Shown one piece after another: positions 58,095-64,000 of a stretch of DNA of 64,000 nucleotides. Origin of the DNA: VRUE01 sp036376915 (GTDB taxonomy: Bacteria > Actinomycetota > Thermoleophilia > Solirubrobacterales > 70-9). The DNA lies in assembly GCA_036376915.1 (NCBI GenBank), contig DASUZK010000059.1, positions 62,001 through 126,000 of the forward strand, in the 5' to 3' direction. The notes beneath the pieces are model-generated. The model made no database searches. It was not told the DNA's origin and worked only from the letters and a program-made list of their open reading frames with translations. Position numbers and translations under genes: made by a program. Each line of letters begins with the position of its first letter. Within the stretch, counting starts at the first letter, position 1.

Positions 58095-58154
58095 CTAGTG
58101 CTGCTTGAGGATCTGCGACAGAGGCACGACCGTACCCACGGACACGATCTTCAT
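58095..58154 (-). CDS. 19-residue micro-ORF with a very strong ribosome site
   Basis: The peptide MKIVSVGTVVPLSQILKQH ends at a TAG. Directly before the ATG is GGGAGGTGAGGAGG, a run of ribosome-binding sequence rarely seen without translation. It lies between the DUF4235 gene and the zinc-ribbon gene, on the same strand as both, 41 bases after the DUF4235 stop. It is too short for family recognition; a leader peptide, a small membrane-associated peptide or a chance ORF are all possible. Confidence 0.5.
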   Translation of the reverse strand: MKIVSVGTVVPLSQILKQH

Positions 58155-58195
58155 CCTCCTCACCTCCCTCCGCTCATCAGCACCAAGAGGTGACG

Positions 58196-58468
58196 CTACC
58201 GCGAGTCGTCTTCCTCGCCCGGCCAGCTGCCGGTCACGGAGGCGAAGCTGAGTCGGGCGCCCCGGTCCACCATCCCTTTGACCAGGCGAAAGATCGCGCC
58301 CTCGAGCACCAGGGCCGCCGCCAGCTTCGGATATGAGACTTTGCGATCCCCGGGCTCCGGGGCCTCCTGGTCGTCGAAGGCGGCCCAGATCCGGTCGAAG
58401 CCCTTTTGGGCGGCGAATCCGGCGGCAAGGCCACCGAGTATCCCGATTGGGGCGAACAGCACCTTCAC
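58196..58468 (-). CDS. DUF4235 family membrane protein
   Basis: A 90-residue protein of the DUF4235 family: FAPIGILGGLAAGFAAQKGF, DRIWAAFDDQEAPEPGDRKV and LAAALVLEGAIFRLVKGMVD, with two membrane helices. The family is common in actinobacteria and has no assigned function. The GTG start at 58468 lies ten bases after a GGGTAA box, itself 15 bases from GTTC, so transcription may be under a stress sigma factor with the promoter inside the end of the upstream hydrolase gene. Confidence 0.88.
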   Translation of the reverse strand: MKVLFAPIGILGGLAAGFAAQKGFDRIWAAFDDQEAPEPGDRKVSYPKLAAALVLEGAIFRLVKGMVDRGARLSFASVTGSWPGEEDDSR

Positions 58469-58477
58469 GGTGATCGG

Positions 58478-58502
58478 TTACCCGGTGTCAGCCGAAAAGA
58501 AC
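58478..58502 (-). promoter_or_regulatory. Stress-sigma-like promoter before the DUF4235 gene
   Basis: On the minus strand, GTTC (58502-58499), 15 bases, GGGTAA (58483-58478). The -10 box overlaps the TAA stop of the upstream hydrolase, so DUF4235 may be expressed apart from it. Confidence 0.45.
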
Positions 58503-59353
58503 GCCCGCGCGCGTTCGGCGACCAGCTCGGGACGCTCGTCGGCGATGAAGTGGCCGCAGTCGGGGACGAGCTCGATCTCCATGTCGTCGACGTGGGCCTC
58601 GTAGCCGGCCAGCAGGTCGGTGTGGATCGCGGCGTCCTCGGTGCCGAAGAGCATCCGGGTGGGCACGGTGAGGCGCTTGTCGGCGTAGCGGCCACGCAGG
58701 ATCGGCACGATCTCGCGCAGATTGAAGACCCGGTACATCTGCACCGCGGCCTTGGCCCGGGACGGTTCGGCGAGGTTGTCGGCGAAGATCGAGAGCGTCC
58801 GCTCGTCCCAGAAGCGGGGGTCGGCGCCGCCGGCGCGCAGGGCCATGCGCACGAACCGCTTGCTGCGGTGGGCGAAGTACCCGATCCAGGGGGCGAGGAT
58901 GACCTGCTGGTAGATCAGGCGCCAGGAGTGGGGCAGGGTCTTGCGCATCTGCACCCAGGGGGTGGGGATGTTCAGCGCCAGGTAACGGTCGAAGCGCTCC
59001 GGCGCGCGCAGGCAGAGCAGGAAGCCGATCCAGCCGCCCCAATCGTGGCCTACCAGCTTCACCCGCTCCAGCCCCAGCTCGTCGAGGACGGCGAGCACGT
59101 CGCTGGCCAGGTTCTCCTTCTCATAGCCCTTGCGCGGCGCGTCGGACCAGCCGAACCCGCGCAGGTCCATCGCCAGCACGCGGTGCCGGTCGGCCAGCGC
59201 CGGCATCAGGTTGCGCCACTCGTACCAGTGTTGCGGCCAGCCGTGCAGGAGCAGCACCGGGTCGTCCCCCGAGCCGGCTTCGGCGACGTGGAAGCGCAGT
59301 CCCCGCGCCTCGACCCAGCGGTGCGTGACGCCGTCGACGGTCGGCAGCTCCAT
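58478..59353 (-). CDS. Alpha/beta hydrolase (epoxide hydrolase / haloalkane dehalogenase-like)
   Basis: A 291-residue hydrolase with VLLLHGWPQHWYEWRNLMPA (oxyanion HGWP), the nucleophile elbow LVGHDWGGWIGF, in which Asp is the nucleophile, a helical cap (about 135-215), and the late catalytic His in LVPDCGHFIADERPE. HDWGG with HGWP is the pattern of epoxide hydrolases and fluoroacetate/haloalkane dehalogenases; the substrate cannot be chosen. The ATG at 59353 is ten bases after the stop of the upstream GNAT gene. Confidence 0.9.
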   Translation of the reverse strand: MELPTVDGVTHRWVEARGLRFHVAEAGSGDDPVLLLHGWPQHWYEWRNLMPALADRHRVLAMDLRGFGWSDAPRKGYEKENLASDVLAVLDELGLERVKLVGHDWGGWIGFLLCLRAPERFDRYLALNIPTPWVQMRKTLPHSWRLIYQQVILAPWIGYFAHRSKRFVRMALRAGGADPRFWDERTLSIFADNLAEPSRAKAAVQMYRVFNLREIVPILRGRYADKRLTVPTRMLFGTEDAAIHTDLLAGYEAHVDDMEIELVPDCGHFIADERPELVAERARAFFSADTG

Positions 59354-59363
59354 CGTGCGCAGC

Positions 59364-59834
59364 CTAGAGCTCGCGCTCGTAATAGAGCATCGAGGGACCG
59401 TCCTCGCGCCCTTCGCGGTTGGTGAAGCCGACGCTCTCATACAGGGCCCGGGCGGCGGTGTCGGTCTCTCCCGTGTTGAGGTCCATGCGGGTTGCGCCGG
59501 CGGTGCGGGCCGTCTCCATCGCGCTCTCCAGCAGCGTCCGACCGATCCCCTGCCCGCGCAGGTCCGGGACGACGTAGAGCTCCTCCAGGTAGGCATCGAG
59601 CTCGCCGCTCCACAGCGACGGGAGGAAGCGCATCTGCGCGATCCCGTCGGGCCCGTCTCCGATCAACAGGAAGACCGCCTCGTCCTTCTCGATGAACTCC
59701 CCCACGCGCCCCGCGAGGACCGCCACCTCGGGTGGCTCTTCGTCGAACTCGGTGTTGAAGTCGTGCAGGAGGCGCGCAACCTCGCGCGCGTCGCCTGCCT
59801 CGGCCCGGCGAATGGTCGTTCGAAGTTCGGTCAT
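59364..59834 (-). CDS. GNAT family N-acetyltransferase
   Basis: A 156-residue acetyltransferase. The start LRTTIRRAEAGDAREVARLL, the middle LEELYVVPDLRGQGIGRTLL with the acetyl-CoA loop (RGQGIG) and the end DTAARALYESVGFTNRE follow the standard GNAT fold. Substrate unknown. ATG 59834 is chosen as the fold starts there. It is upstream of, and nearly touches, the hydrolase gene, so they likely form one unit. Confidence 0.9.
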   Translation of the reverse strand: MTELRTTIRRAEAGDAREVARLLHDFNTEFDEEPPEVAVLAGRVGEFIEKDEAVFLLIGDGPDGIAQMRFLPSLWSGELDAYLEELYVVPDLRGQGIGRTLLESAMETARTAGATRMDLNTGETDTAARALYESVGFTNREGREDGPSMLYYEREL

Positions 59835-59884
59835 GGCCCAAGCGTAGGCAACCGATCGAGTGTCATGACCCTTATCGTGGATCG

Positions 59885-60196
59885 GTGGCCTCTGAGCAGG
59901 ACGTCCGCGAGATCGCCCTCTCCCTACCCGAGACGATCGAGAAGCTCTCCTACGGCACACCCGGCTTTCGCGTCCGCGATCGCCTCTTCGCCCGCCTGCG
60001 CGACGAAAACGAGGTTCTGGTCCTCTGGCGCGAGAGCCTCGAGGAGAAGGAGTTCCTGCTCGCGGCGGAATCGGGAAAGCTCTTCACCACACCTCACTAC
60101 GACGGCTATCCGATGATCCTGGTCCGCCTCGATGCCATCGATCGCGAGGAGCTGGCGGAGCTGATCGAGGAATCTTGGCGCCTCCGCGCCCCCTAG
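59885..60196 (+). CDS. MmcQ/YjbR family protein
   Basis: A 103-residue protein of the MmcQ/YjbR (CyaY-like fold) family: EQDVREIALSLPETIEKLSY, GTPGFRVRDRLFARLRDENE, and the end YPMILVRLDAIDREELAELI with ESWRLRAP. Members bind DNA in some cases, but no firm role is known. GTG start. It is divergent from the GNAT gene and overlaps the convergent reductase by four bases. Confidence 0.9.
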   Translation: MASEQDVREIALSLPETIEKLSYGTPGFRVRDRLFARLRDENEVLVLWRESLEEKEFLLAAESGKLFTTPHYDGYPMILVRLDAIDREELAELIEESWRLRAP

Positions 60197-61209
60197 GCAG
60201 CGGCCAGGCTCCTCGCGCACTCGACGAACATCTCCTCGGCGGGGCGCTGGGCCCAGCCGAGGCGCGATTCGGCCTTTTCGCTGGAGTACTCGTACCGCGT
60301 GCCCAGCTGGTTGACGATCGAGCGGATGCCGGGGTCGAACCTGCCCGCCGCGCGCACGAGCAGGTCGGGGAGGTTCCGCTTCGGCACCTTCGCTGCGGCC
60401 TCGCCGAGGCGATCGCGCAGCACCGCGGCCACTTCGGACATCCAGAAGAACGGCCCAGCGGCGATGAAGCGCTCGCCACCTGCCTCCGGCGCGCTCATCG
60501 CCCGCAGGTGCAGGTCCGCCACGTCGCGCACGTCGACGAAGCTGAAGCCGATCCGCGGGATGCCGGGCATCCCTTTCAGCAGCCGCTCGATCGCCTGCAG
60601 CGAGAAGGAGTGGTCGTCGCTCAGGGCAGGGCCGAGGATCGCGCCCGGGTTGACGACGGCGAGCCGGTCGGTGGCGCTCGCCTCGGCCATGAAGTCCCAC
60701 GCCGCCCGCTCGGCGATCGTCTTCGACCGCACGTAGGGCGAGAGGCCCGGCTTGTCGGGGTCTGTCCAGTCCCCCTCGGTCAGCGGCCTGCCCCCGGGCT
60801 TGGCACCGCCGGCGACCGCGGCCACCGAGGAGGTGACGACGACCCTCTCGACCCCCGCGTCGATCGAGGCGCGCAGCACCCGCAGCGTGCCCTCGCGGGC
60901 CGGCACGATCAGCTCATCGGGGTCCTTCGGCTGCACCGGCGGGAACGGCGAGGCGACGTGCAGCACGCTGTCGCAGCCCTCGACCGCCTGTTCCCAGCCG
61001 GCGTCCTCGGTCAGGTCCGCGGCGCACACAGAGAGCTGCTCGCCGGCGTCGACCTGGGTCGCCACCGCGGCACGGACGTCGGACTCGCGGGCGAGGCCGC
61101 GCACGGTGGTCCGCACCCGGTGCCCGCGTCGCAGCAGCTCGATCGCGCACCAGCTGCCGAGGAAGCCCGAGCCTCCCGTCACCAGAACCGTCTGCGGCTG
61201 CTCCGTCAC
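60193..61209 (-). CDS. NAD-dependent epimerase/dehydratase family (extended SDR aldehyde reductase-like)
   Basis: A 338-residue extended SDR. The cofactor motif is TVLVTGGSGFLGSWCAIELL, the basic residues in VRTTVRGLARE fit NADPH, the active site is VVVTSSVAAVAGG with LSPYVRSKTIAERAAWDF (Tyr-x-x-x-Lys), and the middle NPGAILGPALSDDHS is typical of the dihydroflavonol-4-reductase-like aldehyde reductases. It probably reduces an aldehyde or ketone. The GTG at 61209 is chosen as the Rossmann fold starts six residues later. Confidence 0.9.
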   Translation of the reverse strand: MTEQPQTVLVTGGSGFLGSWCAIELLRRGHRVRTTVRGLARESDVRAAVATQVDAGEQLSVCAADLTEDAGWEQAVEGCDSVLHVASPFPPVQPKDPDELIVPAREGTLRVLRASIDAGVERVVVTSSVAAVAGGAKPGGRPLTEGDWTDPDKPGLSPYVRSKTIAERAAWDFMAEASATDRLAVVNPGAILGPALSDDHSFSLQAIERLLKGMPGIPRIGFSFVDVRDVADLHLRAMSAPEAGGERFIAAGPFFWMSEVAAVLRDRLGEAAAKVPKRNLPDLLVRAAGRFDPGIRSIVNQLGTRYEYSSEKAESRLGWAQRPAEEMFVECARSLAAA

Positions 61210-61316
61210 GGCTGGGAGCGTAGCTGCCTGCGCCCGGAGGGGGGACGGGTGAGATCGAGCTATCGTCACCGGGCATCGAGGAGCGCGACGGGAGATCGAC
61301 TGCCCCGGGATGGGCT

Positions 61317-61970
61317 TTGGTCCTTGCCGCCCTGATCGTGCTCACAACCGGCTCACACCCCGCACCGGGGGCGCGATCCCACCCGGGCCCCGCGTTTCAC
61401 GGGCGCGTGGAACCGATCGACGCCGAGACCCGAGCGCGAATGACGGGCGTCTCCTGGCACCGCGGCTGCCCGGTCGGGTTCGCGGGCCTGCGCCTGCTCA
61501 GGGTGAGGCACTGGGGGTTCGACGGCAGGCCTCACCGTGGCCGCCTGGTCGTGAACCGCAACGCCGCCGCGGCGATGCTGGGCACGATGCGCAGGCTCTA
61601 CCGGTTGCGCTTCCCGATCCGCCGGATGCGGATCGTCGACGCCTACGGCGCCGACGATCGCCGCAGCATGGCCGCCGACAACACCTCGGCGTTCAACTGC
61701 CGCTTCGTCGCCGGCAGCCCCGGGGTCTGGTCCGAACACGCCTATGGCCGGGCGATCGACGTCAACCCGGTCGAGAACCCCTACGTCACCGCCTCCGGCT
61801 ACGTCTCGCCTCCCGCCGGCGCCCCCTACGCCAGCCGCTTGCGCCACCGCAAGGGAATGATCCACCGCCACGGCCCGGTGGTGAAGGCGTTCGCCTCGGC
61901 CGGCTGGGAGTGGGCGGGCAACTGGTCCTGGCCCAAGGACTACCAGCACTTCTCGGCGACCGGCGGCTGA
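61317..61970 (+). CDS. M15-type D-alanyl-D-alanine carboxypeptidase-like protein
   Basis: A 217-residue exported protein. The N-terminus is hydrophobic (LAALIVLTTG). The zinc site of M15 peptidases is visible: His and Asp in WSEHAYGRAIDVNPVENPY and the late His in DYQHFSATGG; NTSAFNCRFVAGSPG precedes it. M15 enzymes trim peptidoglycan stem peptides. The usual full signal sequence is not obvious because the start is unclear: TTG 61317 has no ribosome site nearby, and the frame remains open upstream with no ATG or GTG. Confidence 0.82.
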   Translation: MVLAALIVLTTGSHPAPGARSHPGPAFHGRVEPIDAETRARMTGVSWHRGCPVGFAGLRLLRVRHWGFDGRPHRGRLVVNRNAAAAMLGTMRRLYRLRFPIRRMRIVDAYGADDRRSMAADNTSAFNCRFVAGSPGVWSEHAYGRAIDVNPVENPYVTASGYVSPPAGAPYASRLRHRKGMIHRHGPVVKAFASAGWEWAGNWSWPKDYQHFSATGG

Positions 61971-61986
61971 TCCCGAGGCTCTCTCG

Positions 61987-62280
61987 TCAGCTCGCGGCGG
62001 CCGCGACCGGCTTGGCGTTCAGCGCGGCCAGCAGCTCGGAGAGCCGGGCGTCCTGCTCGAGCGCGTGCGGGAGAGGCACGTCCGCGTGGATCGCGTAGAC
62101 GTTGCGCCTGCCGACGCGGCTCCTCGTCAGGTACCCGTCCTCTTCCAAGTCGCAGACGAGCTGCTGCGCCGAGCGCTCCGTTACCCCCACGCACTCGGCG
62201 ATCTCCCGCAGCCGCATGTGAGGGTCGCGCGACAGGCAGATGAGCACGTGTGCGTGCTTCGTGAGCAGATCGAGGGCCAT
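61987..62280 (-). CDS. Small winged-helix transcriptional regulator
   Basis: A 97-residue protein with a single winged helix: LLTKHAHVLICLSRDPHMRL, REIAECVGVTERSAQQLVCD, LEEDGYLTRSRVGRRNVYAI, the MarR/Lrp-type pattern, ending in a short helix. Such short proteins may need a partner or act as dimers. The ATG has GAGG four bases upstream. Its upstream region is the AT-rich segment that also holds the consensus promoter at 62349, in the opposite direction, so it may control that transcript. Confidence 0.87.
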   Translation of the reverse strand: MALDLLTKHAHVLICLSRDPHMRLREIAECVGVTERSAQQLVCDLEEDGYLTRSRVGRRNVYAIHADVPLPHALEQDARLSELLAALNAKPVAAAAS

Positions 62281-62348
62281 TCCTCGATCGTAGCCTGCGG
62301 CAGGGCCGCTCGCAAGTAAAAAAACTCCGGAAAGTATATTAGTGAATA

Positions 62349-62377
62349 TTGACACCGGAAATTCTCTTCGGTATAAT
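62349..62377 (+). promoter_or_regulatory. Perfect consensus sigma-70 promoter
   Basis: TTGACA (62349-62354), exactly 17 bases, TATAAT (62372-62377). Both hexamers are full consensus, unusual in such a GC-rich chromosome. ACCG...CGGT (62354-62372) forms a small dyad within the spacer, a possible operator. Confidence 0.85.
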
Positions 62378-62383
62378 CACATT

Positions 62384-62464
62384 ATGTGGGAGGAGTGCCA
62401 GGGAGATGCCGAGCCGCGCCAGGGGCACGATTGCCCACCAAGTGAGCGGCCCGGAACGGGTTAG
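62384..62464 (+). CDS. 26-codon leaderless micro-ORF (or start of a small RNA)
   Basis: ATG at 62384 is six bases after the TATAAT box, so transcription would begin at or beside it. The frame gives a 26-residue peptide beginning MWEECQGD, with a second Cys in GHDCPP, and ends at TAG (62462-62464). A strong hairpin starts 11 bases later. The same stretch also folds as RNA: GTGGG/CCCAC and GTGCC/GGCAC pair. So the transcript may be a non-coding RNA, a peptide gene or both. No known family. Confidence 0.5.
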   Translation: MWEECQGDAEPRQGHDCPPSERPGTG

Positions 62465-62475
62465 CCAGGGAAGAG

Positions 62476-62505
62476 CCGGCGGGCGCTTGGGGGAGCGCCC
62501 GCCGG
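62476..62505. terminator. 12-bp perfect GC hairpin
   Basis: CCGGCGGGCGCT (62476-62487) pairs with AGCGCCCGCCGG (62494-62505) around a TGGGGG loop. It would stop the transcript from the 62349 promoter, or the minus-strand ATPase gene that ends at 62533. GTGGTTT follows on the plus strand, only a short T stretch. Confidence 0.7.
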
Positions 62506-62532
62506 AGTGGTTTCCGAGCCGGGACCCGAGCG

Positions 62533-63699
62533 CTAGGCCCTCCCGGCTACCTCTTCGCACAGTTCGGGCAGCCCGATCGCCTCGGTGACCGAGCCGAGCC
62601 TGTAGCGCTCGTCGCCCGGATAGACGATGAAGCTCCGCTCCGGTTCGATGTCGGACAGAGCAGAGCGCATCCCCCTTTCCAGCTTGGGAGCCAGGCTGCG
62701 CTTGACCTCGATAGCCCACTCGCGCCCGTCGCGCCAGGCCAGGACCAGGTCGACCTCGGCACCGCCGCTGGTCCGATAGAAGCTTCCCTCGGCTCGCTCG
62801 TGGGCGACCGCGAGCAGGTTCTCGATCGCCATTCCCTCCCAGCTTGGGCCGGCAACCGGGTGTCCCAGCACCGCCTCCTTGTCGGCCAGGCCGAGCAGGG
62901 CGTGAACGAGCCCGCTGTCGCGGACGTACACCTTCGGGGATCGCACCAGCCGCTTGCCGACGTTCGTCAATCGCGGCGGCAGGCGACGGACCAAGAGCAG
63001 GTCAATCATCAGGTCGAGGTAGTGGGCTGCTGTCATCCCGCTCACCCCCAGTCCACCGGCGATCTGGGCCGCGTTGAGAAGGCCGCCTTGGCGATGGGCG
63101 AGCATCGTCCAGAAGCGGCGCAGGGTCTCGGCTGGGATCCTCGGCCCGAGCTGAGGGATGTCGCGCTCCAGGTAGGTGCGGATGAAGTCCTGTCGCCAGC
63201 GCAGGCTGACCGGCTCGTCCAGGGCGAGGAAGCTCTCGGGGAAGCCGCCGCGCACCCAAAGCCGGTCGAGCTCTCCCCTGCCCACCTCGGTGATGTCGAA
63301 CGGCGCCAACTCGACGAACCCGATGCGCCCGGCAAGCGTCTCGCCCGACTGAGCGAGGAGCTCGATTCCGGCCGAGCCGAGCAGAAGGAACCGGCCCGTT
63401 GCCCGTCCCTGCCGCCTACCTTCGTCGATGACACCTCGCAGCACCTCGAACAGCCCCGGAGCGCGGTGGATCTCGTCGAGGACGACCAACTCGTCGGCGT
63501 GGTCGGCAAGGTAGAGCGCGGGCTCGCTGAGGCGGTTGCGATCGGCCTCCGACTCGAGATCGAGGTAGGTGGACGGGAGATCCTCGGCCACTGCCAGCGC
63601 CAGCGTGGTCTTGCCCACCTGGCGTGGGCCGAGCAGTGCCACGGCGGGAGAGTGGCGCAGGATCTCGGCGAGCTCAACCCCGATTCGGCGGGTAATCAT
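62533..63699 (-). CDS. ATPase with C-terminal DUF4143 domain
   Basis: A 388-residue protein. The N-terminal ATPase has Walker A LLGPRQVGKTTLALAVAE, Walker B DELVVLDEIHRAPGLFEVL and the sensor region GRFLLLGSAGIELL; a winged-helix middle part (LNAAQIAGGLGVSGMTAAHY) is followed by the DUF4143 region SFYRTSGGAEVDLVLAWRDG and WAIEVKRSLAPKL, which resembles a restriction-endonuclease-like core (Asp, Glu-x-Lys). The family is spread by transfer and suspected to act in defence or toxin systems, without proof. ATG 63699 is seven bases after a TATAAT box, so it is probably leaderless. Confidence 0.88.
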   Translation of the reverse strand: MITRRIGVELAEILRHSPAVALLGPRQVGKTTLALAVAEDLPSTYLDLESEADRNRLSEPALYLADHADELVVLDEIHRAPGLFEVLRGVIDEGRRQGRATGRFLLLGSAGIELLAQSGETLAGRIGFVELAPFDITEVGRGELDRLWVRGGFPESFLALDEPVSLRWRQDFIRTYLERDIPQLGPRIPAETLRRFWTMLAHRQGGLLNAAQIAGGLGVSGMTAAHYLDLMIDLLLVRRLPPRLTNVGKRLVRSPKVYVRDSGLVHALLGLADKEAVLGHPVAGPSWEGMAIENLLAVAHERAEGSFYRTSGGAEVDLVLAWRDGREWAIEVKRSLAPKLERGMRSALSDIEPERSFIVYPGDERYRLGSVTEAIGLPELCEEVAGRA

Positions 63700-63736
63700 C
63701 CTTGTAATTATAAAGTACAACTATAGATTTACAAGG
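63700..63736 (-). promoter_or_regulatory. Promoter and palindromic operator of the ATPase-DUF4143 gene
   Basis: On the minus strand TTGTAA (63734-63729), 16 bases, TATAAT (63712-63707), then seven bases to the ATG. Perfect 8-bp arms CCTTGTAA (63700-63707) and TTACAAGG (63729-63736) frame the promoter, so a dimeric repressor could block it. The AT-rich gap also separates the divergent gene at 63738. Confidence 0.7.
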
Positions 63737-63737
63737 T

Positions 63738-64000
63738 ATGTCGCCAAGCGCCCGCAAATGGTCGAGGATCTCAGGTCTGAGCACCTGGGCACTCGAGAAG
63801 ACTGGCGCGCGGCGTTACTGGCTGATCTGGGCGGCGGCAGCCCCGGTTGCCGTGTGGGCGATCGTTCGCGCCTTCGGGCTGGAGGGCGGTGGCCTGCTGA
63901 CCTCGCTGACGTTCTTCACGCCCTTCGCCGCGATCGGGGCGCTGCTGGCCGCCGGTGTCGCCGTCGCCTTGCGCAACTGGGCCGCCGCGGCGATCGCCGG
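63738..64000 (+). CDS. Membrane protein, start of a probable endonuclease/exonuclease/phosphatase family gene (cut by window end)
   Basis: The frame opened by ATG 63738 runs to the window edge without a stop (87 complete codons). It begins with a basic segment (SPSARKWSRISGLSTWALEK), then two or three membrane helices (YWLIWAAAAPVAVWAIVRAF, LLTSLTFFTPFAAIGALLAA, GVAVALRNWAAAAIAG). This pattern, several helices with FFTPFAA, often precedes a C-terminal endonuclease/exonuclease/phosphatase domain in actinobacteria, but that domain is outside the window, so the name is tentative. The 5' end sits two bases after the right arm of the palindrome. Confidence 0.6.
   Translation, partial: MSPSARKWSRISGLSTWALEKTGARRYWLIWAAAAPVAVWAIVRAFGLEGGGLLTSLTFFTPFAAIGALLAAGVAVALRNWAAAAIA

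Overview
The window is 64 kb of very GC-rich, gene-dense bacterial chromosome. The gene content points to the actinobacterial class Thermoleophilia (Solirubrobacterales-like). Reasons are the actinobacterial order FHA protein, FHA protein, PP2C phosphatase, FtsW/RodA, transpeptidase, PASTA kinase; frequent GTG and TTG starts; many 4-base ATGA/GTGA overlaps; and small families typical of that group. The class is an inference from families and gene order, not from a marker-gene comparison. I saw no rRNA, tRNA, CRISPR array, transposase or phage module.

Layout. 0-4.2 kb: 3' end of gyrA, a large perfect inverted repeat, then a minus-strand set (CARDB-like membrane protein, pheA, HNH nuclease). 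4.4-13.5 kb: a plus-strand operon joining Ser/Thr phospho-signalling to wall growth (kinase, FhaA-like, FhaB-like, PstP-like phosphatase, SEDS protein, penicillin-binding protein, PASTA kinase, Ddl). The FhaA-like gene appears to start at an ATC codon. 13.4-21.6 kb, minus strand: a secreted SecD-like protein, a kinase with a discoidin-like sensor, a predicted conflict system (a Trypco1-type protein plus a 1306-residue trypsin-STAND NTPase-TPR protein), and purM.

21.6-33.8 kb: envelope polysaccharide region with UppP, DedA, a WbpM/PglF-type dehydratase, LytR_C protein, O-antigen ligase, flippase, glycosyltransferases and a priming sugar transferase. A UDP-sugar dehydrogenase at 39.8 kb probably serves it too. 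34-39 kb: acetyltransferases, DUF3105, metF, a decayed sugar-porter pseudogene and an enoyl-CoA hydratase. 39-44 kb: four TetR-type regulators, one with two tandem TetR units. 44.4-46 kb: a lone OLD-family ATPase/TOPRIM nuclease with lower-GC codon use. 46-50 kb: HxlR regulator with a drug exporter, and a YCII protein with an ECF42-type sigma factor that has no ordinary start codon. 50-55 kb: alpha/beta hydrolase, queuosine salvage enzyme, a three-gene ABC exporter and a BacA-like prephenate-fold protein.

55-58.5 kb holds small genes (54-residue membrane protein, ArsR-SRPBCC, cupredoxin, SpoIIE-type phosphatase, zinc ribbon, DUF4235). Four of the genes are preceded by a GTT(T/C/A)-N14 to N16-GGGTA(T/G/A) motif like alternative stress-sigma promoters. 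58.5-64 kb: hydrolase, acetyltransferase, MmcQ/YjbR, SDR reductase, M15 peptidase, a small winged-helix regulator, a consensus sigma-70 promoter reading into an undescribed 26-codon leaderless ORF and a strong hairpin, an ATPase-DUF4143 gene with a palindromic operator, and the start of an endonuclease/exonuclease/phosphatase-like gene at the edge.

The best candidates for something new are the Trypco1/trypsin-STAND-TPR system (with an 18-bp perfect inverted repeat inside its coding sequence), the stress-type promoter cluster, and the micro-ORFs.
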